Shown: positions 8,401-16,070, counted from the first letter of the stretch. The stretch: DNA of 37,889 bases from Bacteroidales bacterium (GCA_029934515.1 JAOZMB010000013.1:1-37889), one strand, 5' to 3'. A program made the numbers and translations. Notes: generated by a model from the sequence alone, not told the origin.

Positions 8401-9061
8401 ACAAAGATATTATTTTTTTGTGTAAAGTACTAATTGCTTTTGGAATATTCCAATTTTCTTTGTTTCTTACTTCAATATAATTTGAAACTGTTCTCAGTTG
8501 CATAAAAGGAACTCGCTCATTTAGACATACATAAAACAATGCAGCGCCTTCCATGGTTTCCACATCAGAATTAAATTTTTTTATTCTTTGATTAATTTGA
8601 TTTATATTTCCAGAAACAGAACTTACCGTAATTCCAGCAACTTTTTTAATATCTTTCAGAATATCAATATTATAATTATTAATTAGTAGTCCGTTTGTAA
8701 ATGGGAATTGATTTTTCTTAATAAAATTCAAATCAAAAAGTGTTTTAAAATCGTTTTCAGACTGTATTCCAAGATTTGCAAATTCTTCTGAAATAATATT
8801 AACAGCTTCACCTATTTCTATATATTTTCTGAAACTCCCACAGATTCCAACATTTAAAATAAAATCATATCTGTTCTTATTTAAAGTTTTTGTTAATTGA
8901 TAAACAGTAAAAACAGTTCCTATTCCAGTAATAAGAATATCAATATTATTTTTCATAAATTTATATGAACTTAGACATTCATTTATATTGCAACAGAAAA
9001 CAAATTCTTTTCTTATAGAATTAATTTCAAACTCAGTAGCAGATACTATTAATATTTTCAT
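8384..9061 (-). CDS. mqnB: Futalosine hydrolase (menaquinone biosynthesis, futalosine pathway)
   Basis: 225 residues from the ATG at 9059-9061. A TTG 15 bases upstream is in frame but sits at the probable transcription start, so ATG is preferred: MKILIVSATEFEI is the canonical nucleoside-phosphorylase-fold start. Other motifs: ITGIGTVFTVYQL, NVGICGSF, VETMEGAALFYVC (ribose/purine binding Glu) and QLRTVSNYIEVRN. The last two are typical of MqnB rather than MTA/SAH nucleosidase. The enzyme cleaves futalosine to dehypoxanthine futalosine and hypoxanthine, implying the alternative menaquinone route. A TATCTTTGC promoter lies just upstream (9083-9091). The C-terminal codons are built from a tandem repeat unit (SLFLLLQ). 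Confidence 0.85.
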   Translation of the reverse strand: MKILIVSATEFEINSIRKEFVFCCNINECLSSYKFMKNNIDILITGIGTVFTVYQLTKTLNKNRYDFILNVGICGSFRKYIEIGEAVNIISEEFANLGIQSENDFKTLFDLNFIKKNQFPFTNGLLINNYNIDILKDIKKVAGITVSSVSGNINQINQRIKKFNSDVETMEGAALFYVCLNERVPFMQLRTVSNYIEVRNKENWNIPKAISTLHKKIISLFLLLQ

Positions 9062-9082
9062 ATTTTTAAAAGTCAATTTTTC

Positions 9083-9091
9083 GCAAAGATA
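9083..9091 (-). promoter_or_regulatory. -7 promoter element of mqnB
   Basis: On the minus strand this reads TATCTTTGC, a full match to the Bacteroidota -7 consensus, ending 22 bases before the mqnB ATG. It supports the start at 9061. A clear -33 TTTG is not seen. Confidence 0.65.
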
Positions 9092-9180
9092 AGAAAAATA
9101 AATCCGAAAAGCTAATTCACATTAGTATAATTAATATCTATCAAACACATCAAAATATTTAAGTACTGAAAATCAATGTA

Positions 9181-9201
9181 TTACTATTTTGAAAATAGTA
9201 A
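9181..9201. promoter_or_regulatory. Perfect 21-bp palindrome in the mqnB / R-M intergenic region
   Basis: TTACTATTTT (9181-9190), a central G, then AAAATAGTAA (9192-9201): every position pairs. The rest of the 9062-9428 interval is AT-rich with no coding signal, apart from a weak T-rich/A-rich inverted repeat at 9279-9304 and the two promoters. The palindrome has the size of a regulator operator, but it is ~190 bases from the R-M promoter; role unknown. Confidence 0.4.
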
Positions 9202-9390
9202 ATTTTAATAATTCTAAAAACATAACATATTGGTAATAAAGTATGATTTGTTTTTGATGCGTTTGCCCTAAAAAATCATTTTTCTTTTTTTTATTAAAGA
9301 AAAAAAATAATTTTGTAAAAAAAGTATCAACCAAAAAGTATTTATAATTTTTAAAAGTGCTTATTTATAGTATTTTAAAAATAAAAATGA

Positions 9391-9399
9391 TATTTTTGC
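9391..9399 (+). promoter_or_regulatory. -7 promoter element of the R-M operon
   Basis: TATTTTTGC fits TAnnTTTG and lies 29 bases before the ATG of the first R-M gene at 9429. It argues against the upstream GTG start at 9357. The -33 region is a poor match. Confidence 0.45.
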
Positions 9400-9428
9400 G
9401 CCAACAGAAATTTAAAAAATGTAGCCTA

Positions 9429-9644
9429 ATGAAAACTTTTGACGTAATTTTAACAAAATCGTACATAGTAAGAATAAGATCAGATAATGAAAATTCGGCA
9501 AGAGAGTTTTCTCAAATATTTACAAGTGATATAATAGATTTATCAACTGATAATGATAAAAAAAATTATAAGTTTGAAATTGAAAATATTGACTGTAAAA
9601 TTAATGAAATCTTTGAAACCAAAGAAATTAATGAAAACAATTGA
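9429..9644 (+). CDS. Small protein, first gene of the R-M operon, unknown function
   Basis: 71 residues, starting MKTFDVILTKSYIVRIRSDN and ending ETKEINENN. The pattern of an N-terminal beta strand with charged/hydrophobic alternation, then DIIDLSTDNDKKNYKFEIENI, resembles small DpnD/PcfM-like proteins that accompany DNA-modification genes; this is recollection of a pattern, not a proven match. The ATG is chosen because the promoter at 9391 would exclude the in-frame GTG at 9357. Its stop (9642-9644) overlaps the methyltransferase start by 14 bases, indicating translational coupling. It is not a helix-turn-helix controller protein as far as I can see. Confidence 0.7.
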   Translation: MKTFDVILTKSYIVRIRSDNENSAREFSQIFTSDIIDLSTDNDKKNYKFEIENIDCKINEIFETKEINENN

Positions 9645-10473
9645 AACAAAAATATTGCAAGGTGACAGTAAGAAAGAATTAAAAAAATTAAAAGATAATT
9701 CTATTGATTTGATTGTAACATCGCCACCTTACGCAGATAGAAGGAAAAAAACTTATGGCGGTGTTAAACCTGAAAAATACATAGAATGGTTTTTACCAAT
9801 AAGTTCTGAACTATTACGAGTTTTAAAACCAACTGGAACTTTTATTTTAAATATAAAAGAAAAAGCTGAAAAAGGCGAGCGACACACTTATGTTATAGAG
9901 TTAATTTTAGCTTTAAAAAATCAAGGTTGGTTGTGGACAGAAGAGTTTATATGGCATAAAAGAAACTCATATCCGGGAAAATGGCCAAACAGATTTAGAG
10001 ACAGTTGGGAACGTTTATTGCAATTTAATAAAGAAAAAAAATTCAATATGTATCAAGATGCTGTAAAAGTTCCTGTTGGTGATTGGGCAAAAAAAAGACT
10101 AAATAATTTAAGTAGTATTGATAAAAAAAGAGACAATGCCAAAAACAATAGCGGTTTTAGTAAAAATATTTCTAACTGGGTAGGTAGAAAAACTGTATAT
10201 CCTACTAATGTTTTACATCTTGCAACTGAATGTAGTAACAAACAACATAGTGCTGCATTCCCACGTTCTTTGCCAGAATGGTTCATTAAATTATTTACAA
10301 AAAAAAATGACTGGGTTTTAGACCCTTTTGTCGGTTCGGGTACAACAATTGAAGTAGCCAGTAAAATGCAAAGAAATTCTATCGGAATAGATATTGTTCC
10401 AGAATATGTAGAAATGATAAAATCAAAAATACAAGAAAAAAGATATACGCTTTTTGAACCAACAATAAAATAA
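9631..10473 (+). CDS. Type II DNA methyltransferase, beta class
   Basis: 280 residues from the ATG at 9631 (MKTIETKILQGDSKKELKKL); the open frame upstream to 9553 is inside the preceding gene. The catalytic motif IV TSPPYADRRKKTYGG (residues ~26-40) comes before the AdoMet motif I DWVLDPFVGSGTTIEVA near the C-terminus: the order of beta-class amino-methyltransferases. SPPY favours N4-cytosine, though some N6-adenine enzymes carry it. GIDIVPEYVEM follows motif I. It protects host DNA from the partner nuclease, whose ATG lies only 7 bases downstream. Specificity cannot be read from the sequence. Confidence 0.88.
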   Translation: MKTIETKILQGDSKKELKKLKDNSIDLIVTSPPYADRRKKTYGGVKPEKYIEWFLPISSELLRVLKPTGTFILNIKEKAEKGERHTYVIELILALKNQGWLWTEEFIWHKRNSYPGKWPNRFRDSWERLLQFNKEKKFNMYQDAVKVPVGDWAKKRLNNLSSIDKKRDNAKNNSGFSKNISNWVGRKTVYPTNVLHLATECSNKQHSAAFPRSLPEWFIKLFTKKNDWVLDPFVGSGTTIEVASKMQRNSIGIDIVPEYVEMIKSKIQEKRYTLFEPTIK

Positions 10474-10480
10474 AAATTAA

Positions 10481-11395
10481 ATGGAATATACACAAGAAGG
10501 ATTAATTAAATATATTTGCGAAAAAGTTGATGGTATTGGTGCTAAAACAGCAGATAGAATAGCTGGTTTTATGGTAGATATTGTAAATTTTTGTGAAAAT
10601 ACAAGCCAATTATCAAATTTCGTAACATCAAAAGGAAGAAGATTTGTAAAAGATATTCAAATTGCAGAAATCAAAAAAAGAATAGATGAATATATTTTAA
10701 ATCCAGAAATGGAAATAAATAATATTTGGATCTCTGTTTTAATTAAAAATTTTGTGAAAAATAGTATCAAAGAACTAAAAAATACAACATTAGAAAAGTT
10801 ATTAATCAATCCGTTTCTTGTAAAAGCTTTTGGTTTTGATGACCACAAAGAAGTTGTTTCTTTTTATTTTTATCAAAAAATAACTCGTTCAGTAGTAACA
10901 TCATGGGGTTTTACAGTTGAGGGTTTATTATTGTGTAGCGGTGCCGAAAAAACAGATATAGCTGGTTTTGATATGAAAGTAGAAAAAGAAGAAAAAACTT
11001 TTCAACTACAAATAAAATCAAGCCCAAATACAATGAGCATAGAACAAGTAAGACAACTAAATACACACATAAAAAACATTAAAGATAATGTTCAAAATAT
11101 TCCTATTCTTGGAATGACTTATGGAACACGTGAACAAATTAGCAGACAAATTCAATCAACATTAACAGATTATCCAAAATCAACAAAAATAGGTAAAGAA
11201 TTGTGGGATTTTATCGCAAATGAAAATGGATATTGTATTAAGTTACTTGATTTAATTGATGAAATTACAAAAAATTCACATTTTAAATTTTCTCAAGAAC
11301 TTGAAGAAAAAAAGTTATTATTAATAAAAGATTGGGAAAACAAGTTCGGAAAAGGCAAAAAAAGTGTAGACTTAGTATTAAATAAATATATTTAA
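10481..11395 (+). CDS. Putative type II restriction endonuclease, PD-(D/E)XK-like
   Basis: 304 residues, directly behind the methyltransferase. N-terminal residues 14-32 (KVDGIGAKTADRIAGFMVD) look like a helix-hairpin-helix. A nuclease core is suggested by Asp159 and Asp164 in EKTDIAGFDMKV followed by the strand TFQLQIKSSP, with Gln177-x-Lys179 in the place of (D/E)XK. The rest is mixed alpha/beta with Lys-rich C-terminus. I do not recognise a named endonuclease family. The assignment rests on the operon position plus this core, and recognition sequence is unknown. Codon and base use do not stand out from the AT-rich surroundings. Confidence 0.7.
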   Translation: MEYTQEGLIKYICEKVDGIGAKTADRIAGFMVDIVNFCENTSQLSNFVTSKGRRFVKDIQIAEIKKRIDEYILNPEMEINNIWISVLIKNFVKNSIKELKNTTLEKLLINPFLVKAFGFDDHKEVVSFYFYQKITRSVVTSWGFTVEGLLLCSGAEKTDIAGFDMKVEKEEKTFQLQIKSSPNTMSIEQVRQLNTHIKNIKDNVQNIPILGMTYGTREQISRQIQSTLTDYPKSTKIGKELWDFIANENGYCIKLLDLIDEITKNSHFKFSQELEEKKLLLIKDWENKFGKGKKSVDLVLNKYI

Positions 11396-11539
11396 TTGTT
11401 AAGTTTCACAACATTATTTACTAACTTATTTAATATTTTGCAAGATTTAAAAACTGACAACAAAGAGATTATCATTTTATTGCATGCAGGACAGATGCAT
11501 AAAAATATAAAATATTGTGTAATACACAAATACAGACAA

Positions 11540-11630
11540 TAATCACAACGCAAAAAAACAAAGAACAAATAAAAATGGTGATTATTTACTTGCTTTAAAG
11601 AAAAATCAAAAGAATAGTTACGATAGAGTA
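11540..11630 (+). pseudogene. Remnant of an ISAs1-family (DDE) transposase
   Basis: In one frame from 11574 the sequence reads NGDYLLALKKNQKNSYDR, which matches the conserved GG(D/H)Y(V/L)LALKxNQ block of ISAs1-type transposases. Just upstream, in another frame, KNKEQIK would fit the preceding QKEIAxxI segment, so an A-run frameshift separates them. No start, no rest of the catalytic domain and no terminal repeats are visible. The whole 11396-11744 interval behind the R-M operon otherwise holds only a repeat fragment (11628-11655) and the sixA promoter. Confidence 0.6.
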
Positions 11631-11655
11631 AAAAATAACTTTCTGATTTGTATTT
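11628..11655 (+). repeat. Truncated family A repeat fragment
   Basis: GTAAAAAATAACTTTCTGAT then TTGTATTT matches the internal part of the family A repeat (TTAAAAAATAACTTTTTGAT then TTGTTTTT) with a few mismatches; the rest of the element is missing. It abuts the transposase remnant. Confidence 0.45.
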
Positions 11656-11676
11656 CTCATTTACAAATTATTATTT

Positions 11677-11712
11677 TATTTTTGCAACAATTTACAATTA
11701 TAAAATTGTAAA
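11677..11712 (+). promoter_or_regulatory. sixA promoter with 9-bp inverted repeat in the leader
   Basis: TATTTTTGC (11677-11685) fits the -7 consensus. Immediately downstream, TTTACAATT (11691-11699) and AATTGTAAA (11704-11712) form a perfect inverted repeat with a 4-base spacer. It covers the expected transcription start, so it could act as an operator or a 5' hairpin. sixA starts at 11745. Confidence 0.5.
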
Positions 11713-11744
11713 AAACAAGATAATAAAAATAAATACCATCACGA

Positions 11745-12230
11745 ATGAAAAAAATATTAATAATGCGCCATGCAAAATCAGATTGGAATAATATATTTCC
11801 AGATTTTGACCGTCCACTTAATAAGCGAGGTAAAAAAGCGGCTATTTTTATGGGAAAGGAAATAAAAAAAAGAGTATTAACACCAGATATAATAATATCA
11901 TCTCCAGCCAAAAGAGCAAAACAAACCTCTGAATCTATTGCTGATAAATGCAATTATAATAAAAAAATTATTTTTGAAGATAATTTTTATTTTGGATATA
12001 TGAAAGATATCGTTGATACTTTGATAAAACTGTCTGATAATTACAACTCAGTTATGATTTTTGGACACAACCCAACAATGGAAAGTCTCGTAGAATTTTT
12101 ATCAGACAAATATGTTGTTATGCCAACGGCTGCAATATCTGTATTAAATTTTGATGCAAAGAGTTGGAAAACACTGAAGAAAAGTTCATGTAAATTAGTT
12201 TTGCATCTCAAACCAAGAGATATGATGTAA
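11745..12230 (+). CDS. sixA: Phosphohistidine phosphatase SixA-like, histidine phosphatase superfamily
   Basis: 161 residues, full length. The superfamily motif MRHAKSDWN carries Arg8 and the nucleophile His9. A second Arg is in SSPAKRAKQT and a second His in FGHNPTME. SixA removes phosphate from histidine residues of phosphotransfer proteins; in Bacteroidota the true substrate is not established. The N-terminal placement of the RHG-like motif makes the ATG at 11745 secure. The next gene (mutA-like) is separated by a family A repeat, so co-transcription is doubtful. Confidence 0.9.
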   Translation: MKKILIMRHAKSDWNNIFPDFDRPLNKRGKKAAIFMGKEIKKRVLTPDIIISSPAKRAKQTSESIADKCNYNKKIIFEDNFYFGYMKDIVDTLIKLSDNYNSVMIFGHNPTMESLVEFLSDKYVVMPTAAISVLNFDAKSWKTLKKSSCKLVLHLKPRDMM

Positions 12231-12246
12231 AAAATAAAAAAGCATC

Positions 12247-12351
12247 TAAGTAAATTACGAATTATAAATTATGAATTACGAATTGGTTTACAACTGATAA
12301 TAAGTATTTTACAAAAAACAAATCAGGAAGTTATTTTTTAACCATTACTAA
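12247..12351 (-). repeat. Dispersed ~100-bp MITE-like repeat, family A copy 2
   Basis: Reverse orientation relative to copy 1. It starts TAAGTAAATTACGAATTATA and ends TTAACCATTACTAA. It begins 17 bases behind the sixA stop and ends ~40 bases before the mutA-like start: the only copy between two genes of the same direction. Confidence 0.85.
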
Positions 12352-12391
12352 TTTAAGTTACTAAGAAATAAAATTTAAAAAACATATTTTT

Positions 12392-13648
12392 ATGAATAAA
12401 GATAAATTATTTATTGATTTTCCGTCTGTTGCAACAATCGAATGGGAAGATAAAATAAAAAAAGACCTTAAAGGGGCAGATTATGAAAAAAAACTTGTAA
12501 CAAAGACAATTGATGGTTTTTATATAAAGCCATATTATAGGTGTGAAGATATTAGAGATTTGGAATATTTGAATATACCGCCTGGAAAGTTTCCTTTTGT
12601 CAGAGGAAATAAAACATCAGAAAACAATTATTTAATTCGTCAAAATATATTTGTTGATGACTACAAACAGACAAATAAAAAAGCAATTGATATTATTGGT
12701 AAAGGAGTTACCTCCTTAGGATTTGTGCTTGAGAAGAAAAAAAATATAGCAAAAAATGACTTCTTTGATTTATTGAATAATATTAATATCTCTAAAATAG
12801 AAATAAATTTTATTGCTGGAACTAATTCGATTGTTATTTTAAAATTGTTAGAACAATACGTTTCTTTAAATATTTCAGAACCAGCATCTGTGGTTGGTTC
12901 AATTGATTTCAACCCATTTGCTCATCTGTCGAAATCTGATAAATGTTGCGTTAACGAAATTTATAATGAAACGAAAGATATTAAATCGCTTTTTTATTTT
13001 GCAGAAAAAAATATTCCAAACATAAAAATATTATCTGTTAATGCTTCGCTTTTTAGAAATGCAGGTGTTACAGCGGTTCAGGAAGTTGCTTTTGCGATGG
13101 CAATGGGAAGCGATTATTTGGAAAGAGCATCAGAAATAGGAATCGAAATTGATAAACTTTGTCAAAAAATAATATTTACTTTCGGAACAGGTTCTAACTA
13201 TTTTATTGAAATTGCAAAAATAAGAGCAGCACGATTACTTTGGGCAAAAATAGTAAGAGCTTATAATCCTGACAGTTCTGGAAAAATGTATGTTCACTCA
13301 GTTACATGCGATTGTAACAAAACAGCAAACGACCCGTTTATCAATGTCTTGCGAACAACAAGCGAAACAATGTCGGCAATAATAGGTGGGGCAGATTCAT
13401 TGCTTGTTAATCCTTTTGACAAAAATTATAAAGAACCAAATGATTTTTCGGAAAAAATAGCAAGAAATATTTCAATAATTTTAAAAGAAGAAGCATACTT
13501 TGACAAGGCAATCGACCCAGCAGCAGGAGCATATTATATAGAAAATTTAACAAACTCAATAGCCGAACATGCTTGGAAACTCTTTGTAGAAATAGAAAAC
13601 GAAGGTGGATGGATAAAAACATCAAGAAAAAATATAATTAGTGGTTAG
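12392..13648 (+). CDS. mutA: Methylmalonyl-CoA mutase small (beta) subunit-like protein, short C-terminus
   Basis: 418 residues. Mutase TIM-barrel features: DFPSVATIEWEDKIKKDLKG at the start, RQNIFVDDYKQTNKKAID, SVNASLFRNAGVTAVQEVAFA, GTGSNYFIEIAKIRAARLLW, VTCDCNKTANDPFINVLRTT and DPAAGAYYIENLTNSIAEHA. In the mutA/mutB heterodimer this subunit is non-catalytic; the pair interconverts methylmalonyl-CoA and succinyl-CoA. Canonical MutA is ~600 residues or more, with a vestigial B12-binding domain. Here the frame stops right after the barrel, and the TAG lies inside a TTAGTTG tandem repeat. Short beta subunits may exist naturally in some Bacteroidota, so truncation versus short form is open. mutB is not adjacent. 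Confidence 0.85.
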   Translation: MNKDKLFIDFPSVATIEWEDKIKKDLKGADYEKKLVTKTIDGFYIKPYYRCEDIRDLEYLNIPPGKFPFVRGNKTSENNYLIRQNIFVDDYKQTNKKAIDIIGKGVTSLGFVLEKKKNIAKNDFFDLLNNINISKIEINFIAGTNSIVILKLLEQYVSLNISEPASVVGSIDFNPFAHLSKSDKCCVNEIYNETKDIKSLFYFAEKNIPNIKILSVNASLFRNAGVTAVQEVAFAMAMGSDYLERASEIGIEIDKLCQKIIFTFGTGSNYFIEIAKIRAARLLWAKIVRAYNPDSSGKMYVHSVTCDCNKTANDPFINVLRTTSETMSAIIGGADSLLVNPFDKNYKEPNDFSEKIARNISIILKEEAYFDKAIDPAAGAYYIENLTNSIAEHAWKLFVEIENEGGWIKTSRKNIISG

Positions 13649-13670
13649 TTGTTAGTTGTTAGTTGTTAGT
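13645..13670 (+). repeat. TTAGTTG heptamer tandem repeat at the mutA stop codon
   Basis: Three full TTAGTTG units plus TTAGT. The stop codon TAG (13646-13648) of the mutA-like gene is part of the first unit. No gene function is apparent. Confidence 0.85.
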
Positions 13671-13747
13671 AGCTCTTGCGCCTGTCATGTGTTTTCACTT
13701 GCCAAGTTCAAATCTATATATTCTGTAAAAATATCAAAATAATATTT

Positions 13748-14707
13748 ATGTCAAAATTAAAAAAATCTTATAACGATTACTCTTCCTTCTTACGAAGGAA
13801 ATTCAATATGCGAGTTCAAAAAATTGCCGTAGATGCAGGTTTTACATGTCCGAATAGAGACGGAACAAAAGCTCTAAACGGCTGTACTTATTGCAATAAT
13901 GATACCTTTAAACCTTTTTATTGTACTCCTAAAAAAACTATTTCTAATCAACTTAATGAAGGTATAGCTTTTTTTTCAAAAAAATATAAAACACAAAAAT
14001 ATCTTGCTTATTTTCAAGCATATTCAAATACTTATGCTGATATATCACAGCTCAAAAAAATCTACTCAGAAGCATTATCCGTATCTGGTGTAATTGGATT
14101 AATTATTGCAACACGTCCAGATTGTATTGATAACAAAAAACTTGATTATCTGGAACGACTTGCTAAAAAATATTTTATTGTTATAGAGTACGGAATAGAA
14201 TCTTGTAACAACAAAACACTTGAAAAAATTAACAGGTCGCATACTTTCGAAGATTCCGTAAATGCGATTCAACTTACAGCTGGAAGAGGTATTCAAATAG
14301 GTGTTCATATTATTTTGGGTTTACCCGGCGAGAGCAATAAAACAATGATAAACCATGCTCGTATATTATCAAACCTGCATTTTGACACACTAAAATTGCA
14401 TCAATTGCAAATCATAAAACATACAGAAATGGCTAAACAATATGCAGAACATCCTGAAAAATTTAATCTATTCTCGGCAACAGAATATATTGATTTTGTT
14501 GTTAAATTTGTTGAAATGTTGAGACCAGATATTATAATAGAACGATTTATCAGTGAAGCACCAGCCGAGTTGCTGATTGCACCAAAATGGGGTAGATTAA
14601 AAAATTTTGAAATAGTCGCAAAAATAGAAAAAAAATTTAAAACAGAAAATACTCGACAAGGTAAATTTTACAATTTTATAAATATCAAAAAAAATCAACA
14701 GTCGTAG
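13748..14707 (+). CDS. TIGR01212-family radical SAM protein (YhcC-like)
   Basis: 319 residues from the ATG at 13748 (MSKLKKSYNDYSSFLRRKF). An in-frame TTG at 13676 lies in the repeat-bearing leader and would add an unlikely 24 residues. The Fe-S cluster site is CPNRDGTKALNGCTYCNN, three cysteines in the Elp3-like long spacing typical of this family. GLPGES, SEAPAELLIAPKWG and the C-terminal KKFKTENTRQGKFY are family hallmarks. Substrate is unknown; relatives have been linked to tRNA or envelope chemistry without proof. Its 3' end overlaps the convergent WbqC-like gene by 23 bases. Confidence 0.88.
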   Translation: MSKLKKSYNDYSSFLRRKFNMRVQKIAVDAGFTCPNRDGTKALNGCTYCNNDTFKPFYCTPKKTISNQLNEGIAFFSKKYKTQKYLAYFQAYSNTYADISQLKKIYSEALSVSGVIGLIIATRPDCIDNKKLDYLERLAKKYFIVIEYGIESCNNKTLEKINRSHTFEDSVNAIQLTAGRGIQIGVHIILGLPGESNKTMINHARILSNLHFDTLKLHQLQIIKHTEMAKQYAEHPEKFNLFSATEYIDFVVKFVEMLRPDIIIERFISEAPAELLIAPKWGRLKNFEIVAKIEKKFKTENTRQGKFYNFINIKKNQQS

Positions 14708-15314
14708 TACCTTCATTAAAAAGCAAATCCAAGATGCTTAGATTTTCTTTAAATCCAAACTTCTCTGAAAATACCTGAGTGTACTCATTTATGTAAAAAT
14801 CTGGTACATTATGTATTTTATTTTTGGGGTGAATTGCTTCTCTGAAATCATCTAAATCTGTATTGAATACAAATTTTTTTGTAAAATTTATATTTTTTGT
14901 TTCTTCTATTTCGCTAATTACAGTTCTGATAATCTCTAAATTCATATCAAAAAGATATTTATATTTTTTACTAAAAAAAATCTTAAAAGCATCAATATAA
15001 AATTCGTAAAAAGGAGATGAACGATAAGCAGAATCAATACTGCGAAAATGGTTTTTTTGCCAATCGTTGGTATAATCTATCTCAACATCAGTAATTTTTA
15101 TTTTCTTTCCAGATATTTTTTTTACTGGAATACTTAACGTTTGCAAACCATTTGCACCATATATAACACAACGATTCCTATAACTTTGTTTTTTATAATT
15201 TTCATATTTTTCAAGAAATATATTCTCATATTTTATTAATTTTGAGAAATAAATAATAGGAGGAAAATAAGCAATCGACAATAATACGTTTTTATATTTA
15301 CTATGATTTTGCAT
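14685..15314 (-). CDS. WbqC-like family protein
   Basis: 209 residues. Recognised by SIAYFPPIIYFSKLI near the N-terminus, QSYRNRCVIYGANGLQTLSI, VEIDYTNDWQKNHFRSIDSA and YRSSPFYEFY. WbqC-like proteins are found in polysaccharide loci and scattered in Bacteroidota; the biochemical role is unknown. No signal peptide. Stop TGA lies inside the radical SAM gene on the other strand, with convergent overlap of 23 bases. ATG at 15312-15314. The comF gene lies 57 bases upstream on the same strand, so the two may be co-transcribed. Confidence 0.8.
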   Translation of the reverse strand: MQNHSKYKNVLLSIAYFPPIIYFSKLIKYENIFLEKYENYKKQSYRNRCVIYGANGLQTLSIPVKKISGKKIKITDVEIDYTNDWQKNHFRSIDSAYRSSPFYEFYIDAFKIFFSKKYKYLFDMNLEIIRTVISEIEETKNINFTKKFVFNTDLDDFREAIHPKNKIHNVPDFYINEYTQVFSEKFGFKENLSILDLLFNEGTTTVDFF

Positions 15315-15371
15315 GTGATTTGTAAATTGATAACAGAATAAATTAATGAATTATGAAAAAAAATTTTCAAG

Positions 15372-16070
15372 TTAATGAGTTGTAACGGCTAATGTTGCGA
15401 TGCTGACTTTTGTATTTTTTATTTTCAATATTTCTTTTGCACACGATGAAAGAGTCGAACCAGTCGTTATTACATCATCAATTAATAAAATATGTTTGTT
15501 TGCAATAATATGAGGATTTTTTATCCCAAAAACAGATTCTACATTTTTTCTTCTCTCTTCTATTGTTTTTTTTGTTTGTGTATCTGTATGAACTTTTCTT
15601 ATCAATATTTTGTTTATGACTTTTTTATTTAAAGATTCTGAAATTCCATTTGCAATAATTTCACTTTGATTAAAACCTCTTCTTCTGAATTTTATTGGAT
15701 GCAAAGGAACAGGAATAATATAATCAATTTCACTAAAAATAGAATCTCTCAGTACATAACCAAAATCTTTTCCAAGCTCAAATCCTATTTTTTGAACTCC
15801 ATTATATTTGAATTTATGAATTACTTTTTGATATTTACTTCCCTTAAAGAAATGAAAATATGATGTAGCATAACTTATATCAACAACTCCCCAGAAAAGT
15901 TTACATATTTTATTATTGTTCGGGTCTATTTGATAGTTCGTTTTAGGCAGTTTATAATTACATTCTGTACAAAGAATTTTTTCAGATTGTATTAGATTAT
16001 TTCCACAGGCTGCACATATTTTTGGGAAAAATAGTTCAATAAAATGAATAAAATATTTATAAATTGACAT
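15372..16070 (-). CDS. comF: ComF family protein, phosphoribosyltransferase-like
   Basis: 232 residues from the ATG at 16068-16070; one codon upstream is TTG, which is less likely. The N-terminus has the zinc-finger-like CAACGNNL...CTECNYKLP, as in ComF/GntX. The middle carries GKDFGYVL and the RRRGFNQSE segment, and the C-terminus the PRPP-binding loop LLIDDVITTGSTL. ComF is needed for natural DNA uptake in competent bacteria and interacts with the translocation machinery in the cytoplasm; in Bacteroidota the role is inferred. Divergent from the SPOR lipoprotein gene (102 bases between). Confidence 0.92.
   Translation of the reverse strand: MSIYKYFIHFIELFFPKICAACGNNLIQSEKILCTECNYKLPKTNYQIDPNNNKICKLFWGVVDISYATSYFHFFKGSKYQKVIHKFKYNGVQKIGFELGKDFGYVLRDSIFSEIDYIIPVPLHPIKFRRRGFNQSEIIANGISESLNKKVINKILIRKVHTDTQTKKTIEERRKNVESVFGIKNPHIIANKHILLIDDVITTGSTLSSCAKEILKIKNTKVSIATLAVTTH

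Noticed and set aside
9357-9428. GTG start adding 24 residues to the small R-M gene
   Set aside because: A -7 element at 9391-9399 lies inside this stretch, and MKTFDVILTKSY is a better N-terminus.
13676-13747. TTG start adding 24 residues to the radical SAM protein
   Set aside because: The extension is not like the family and lies in the leader next to the heptamer repeat; the ATG at 13748 fits.
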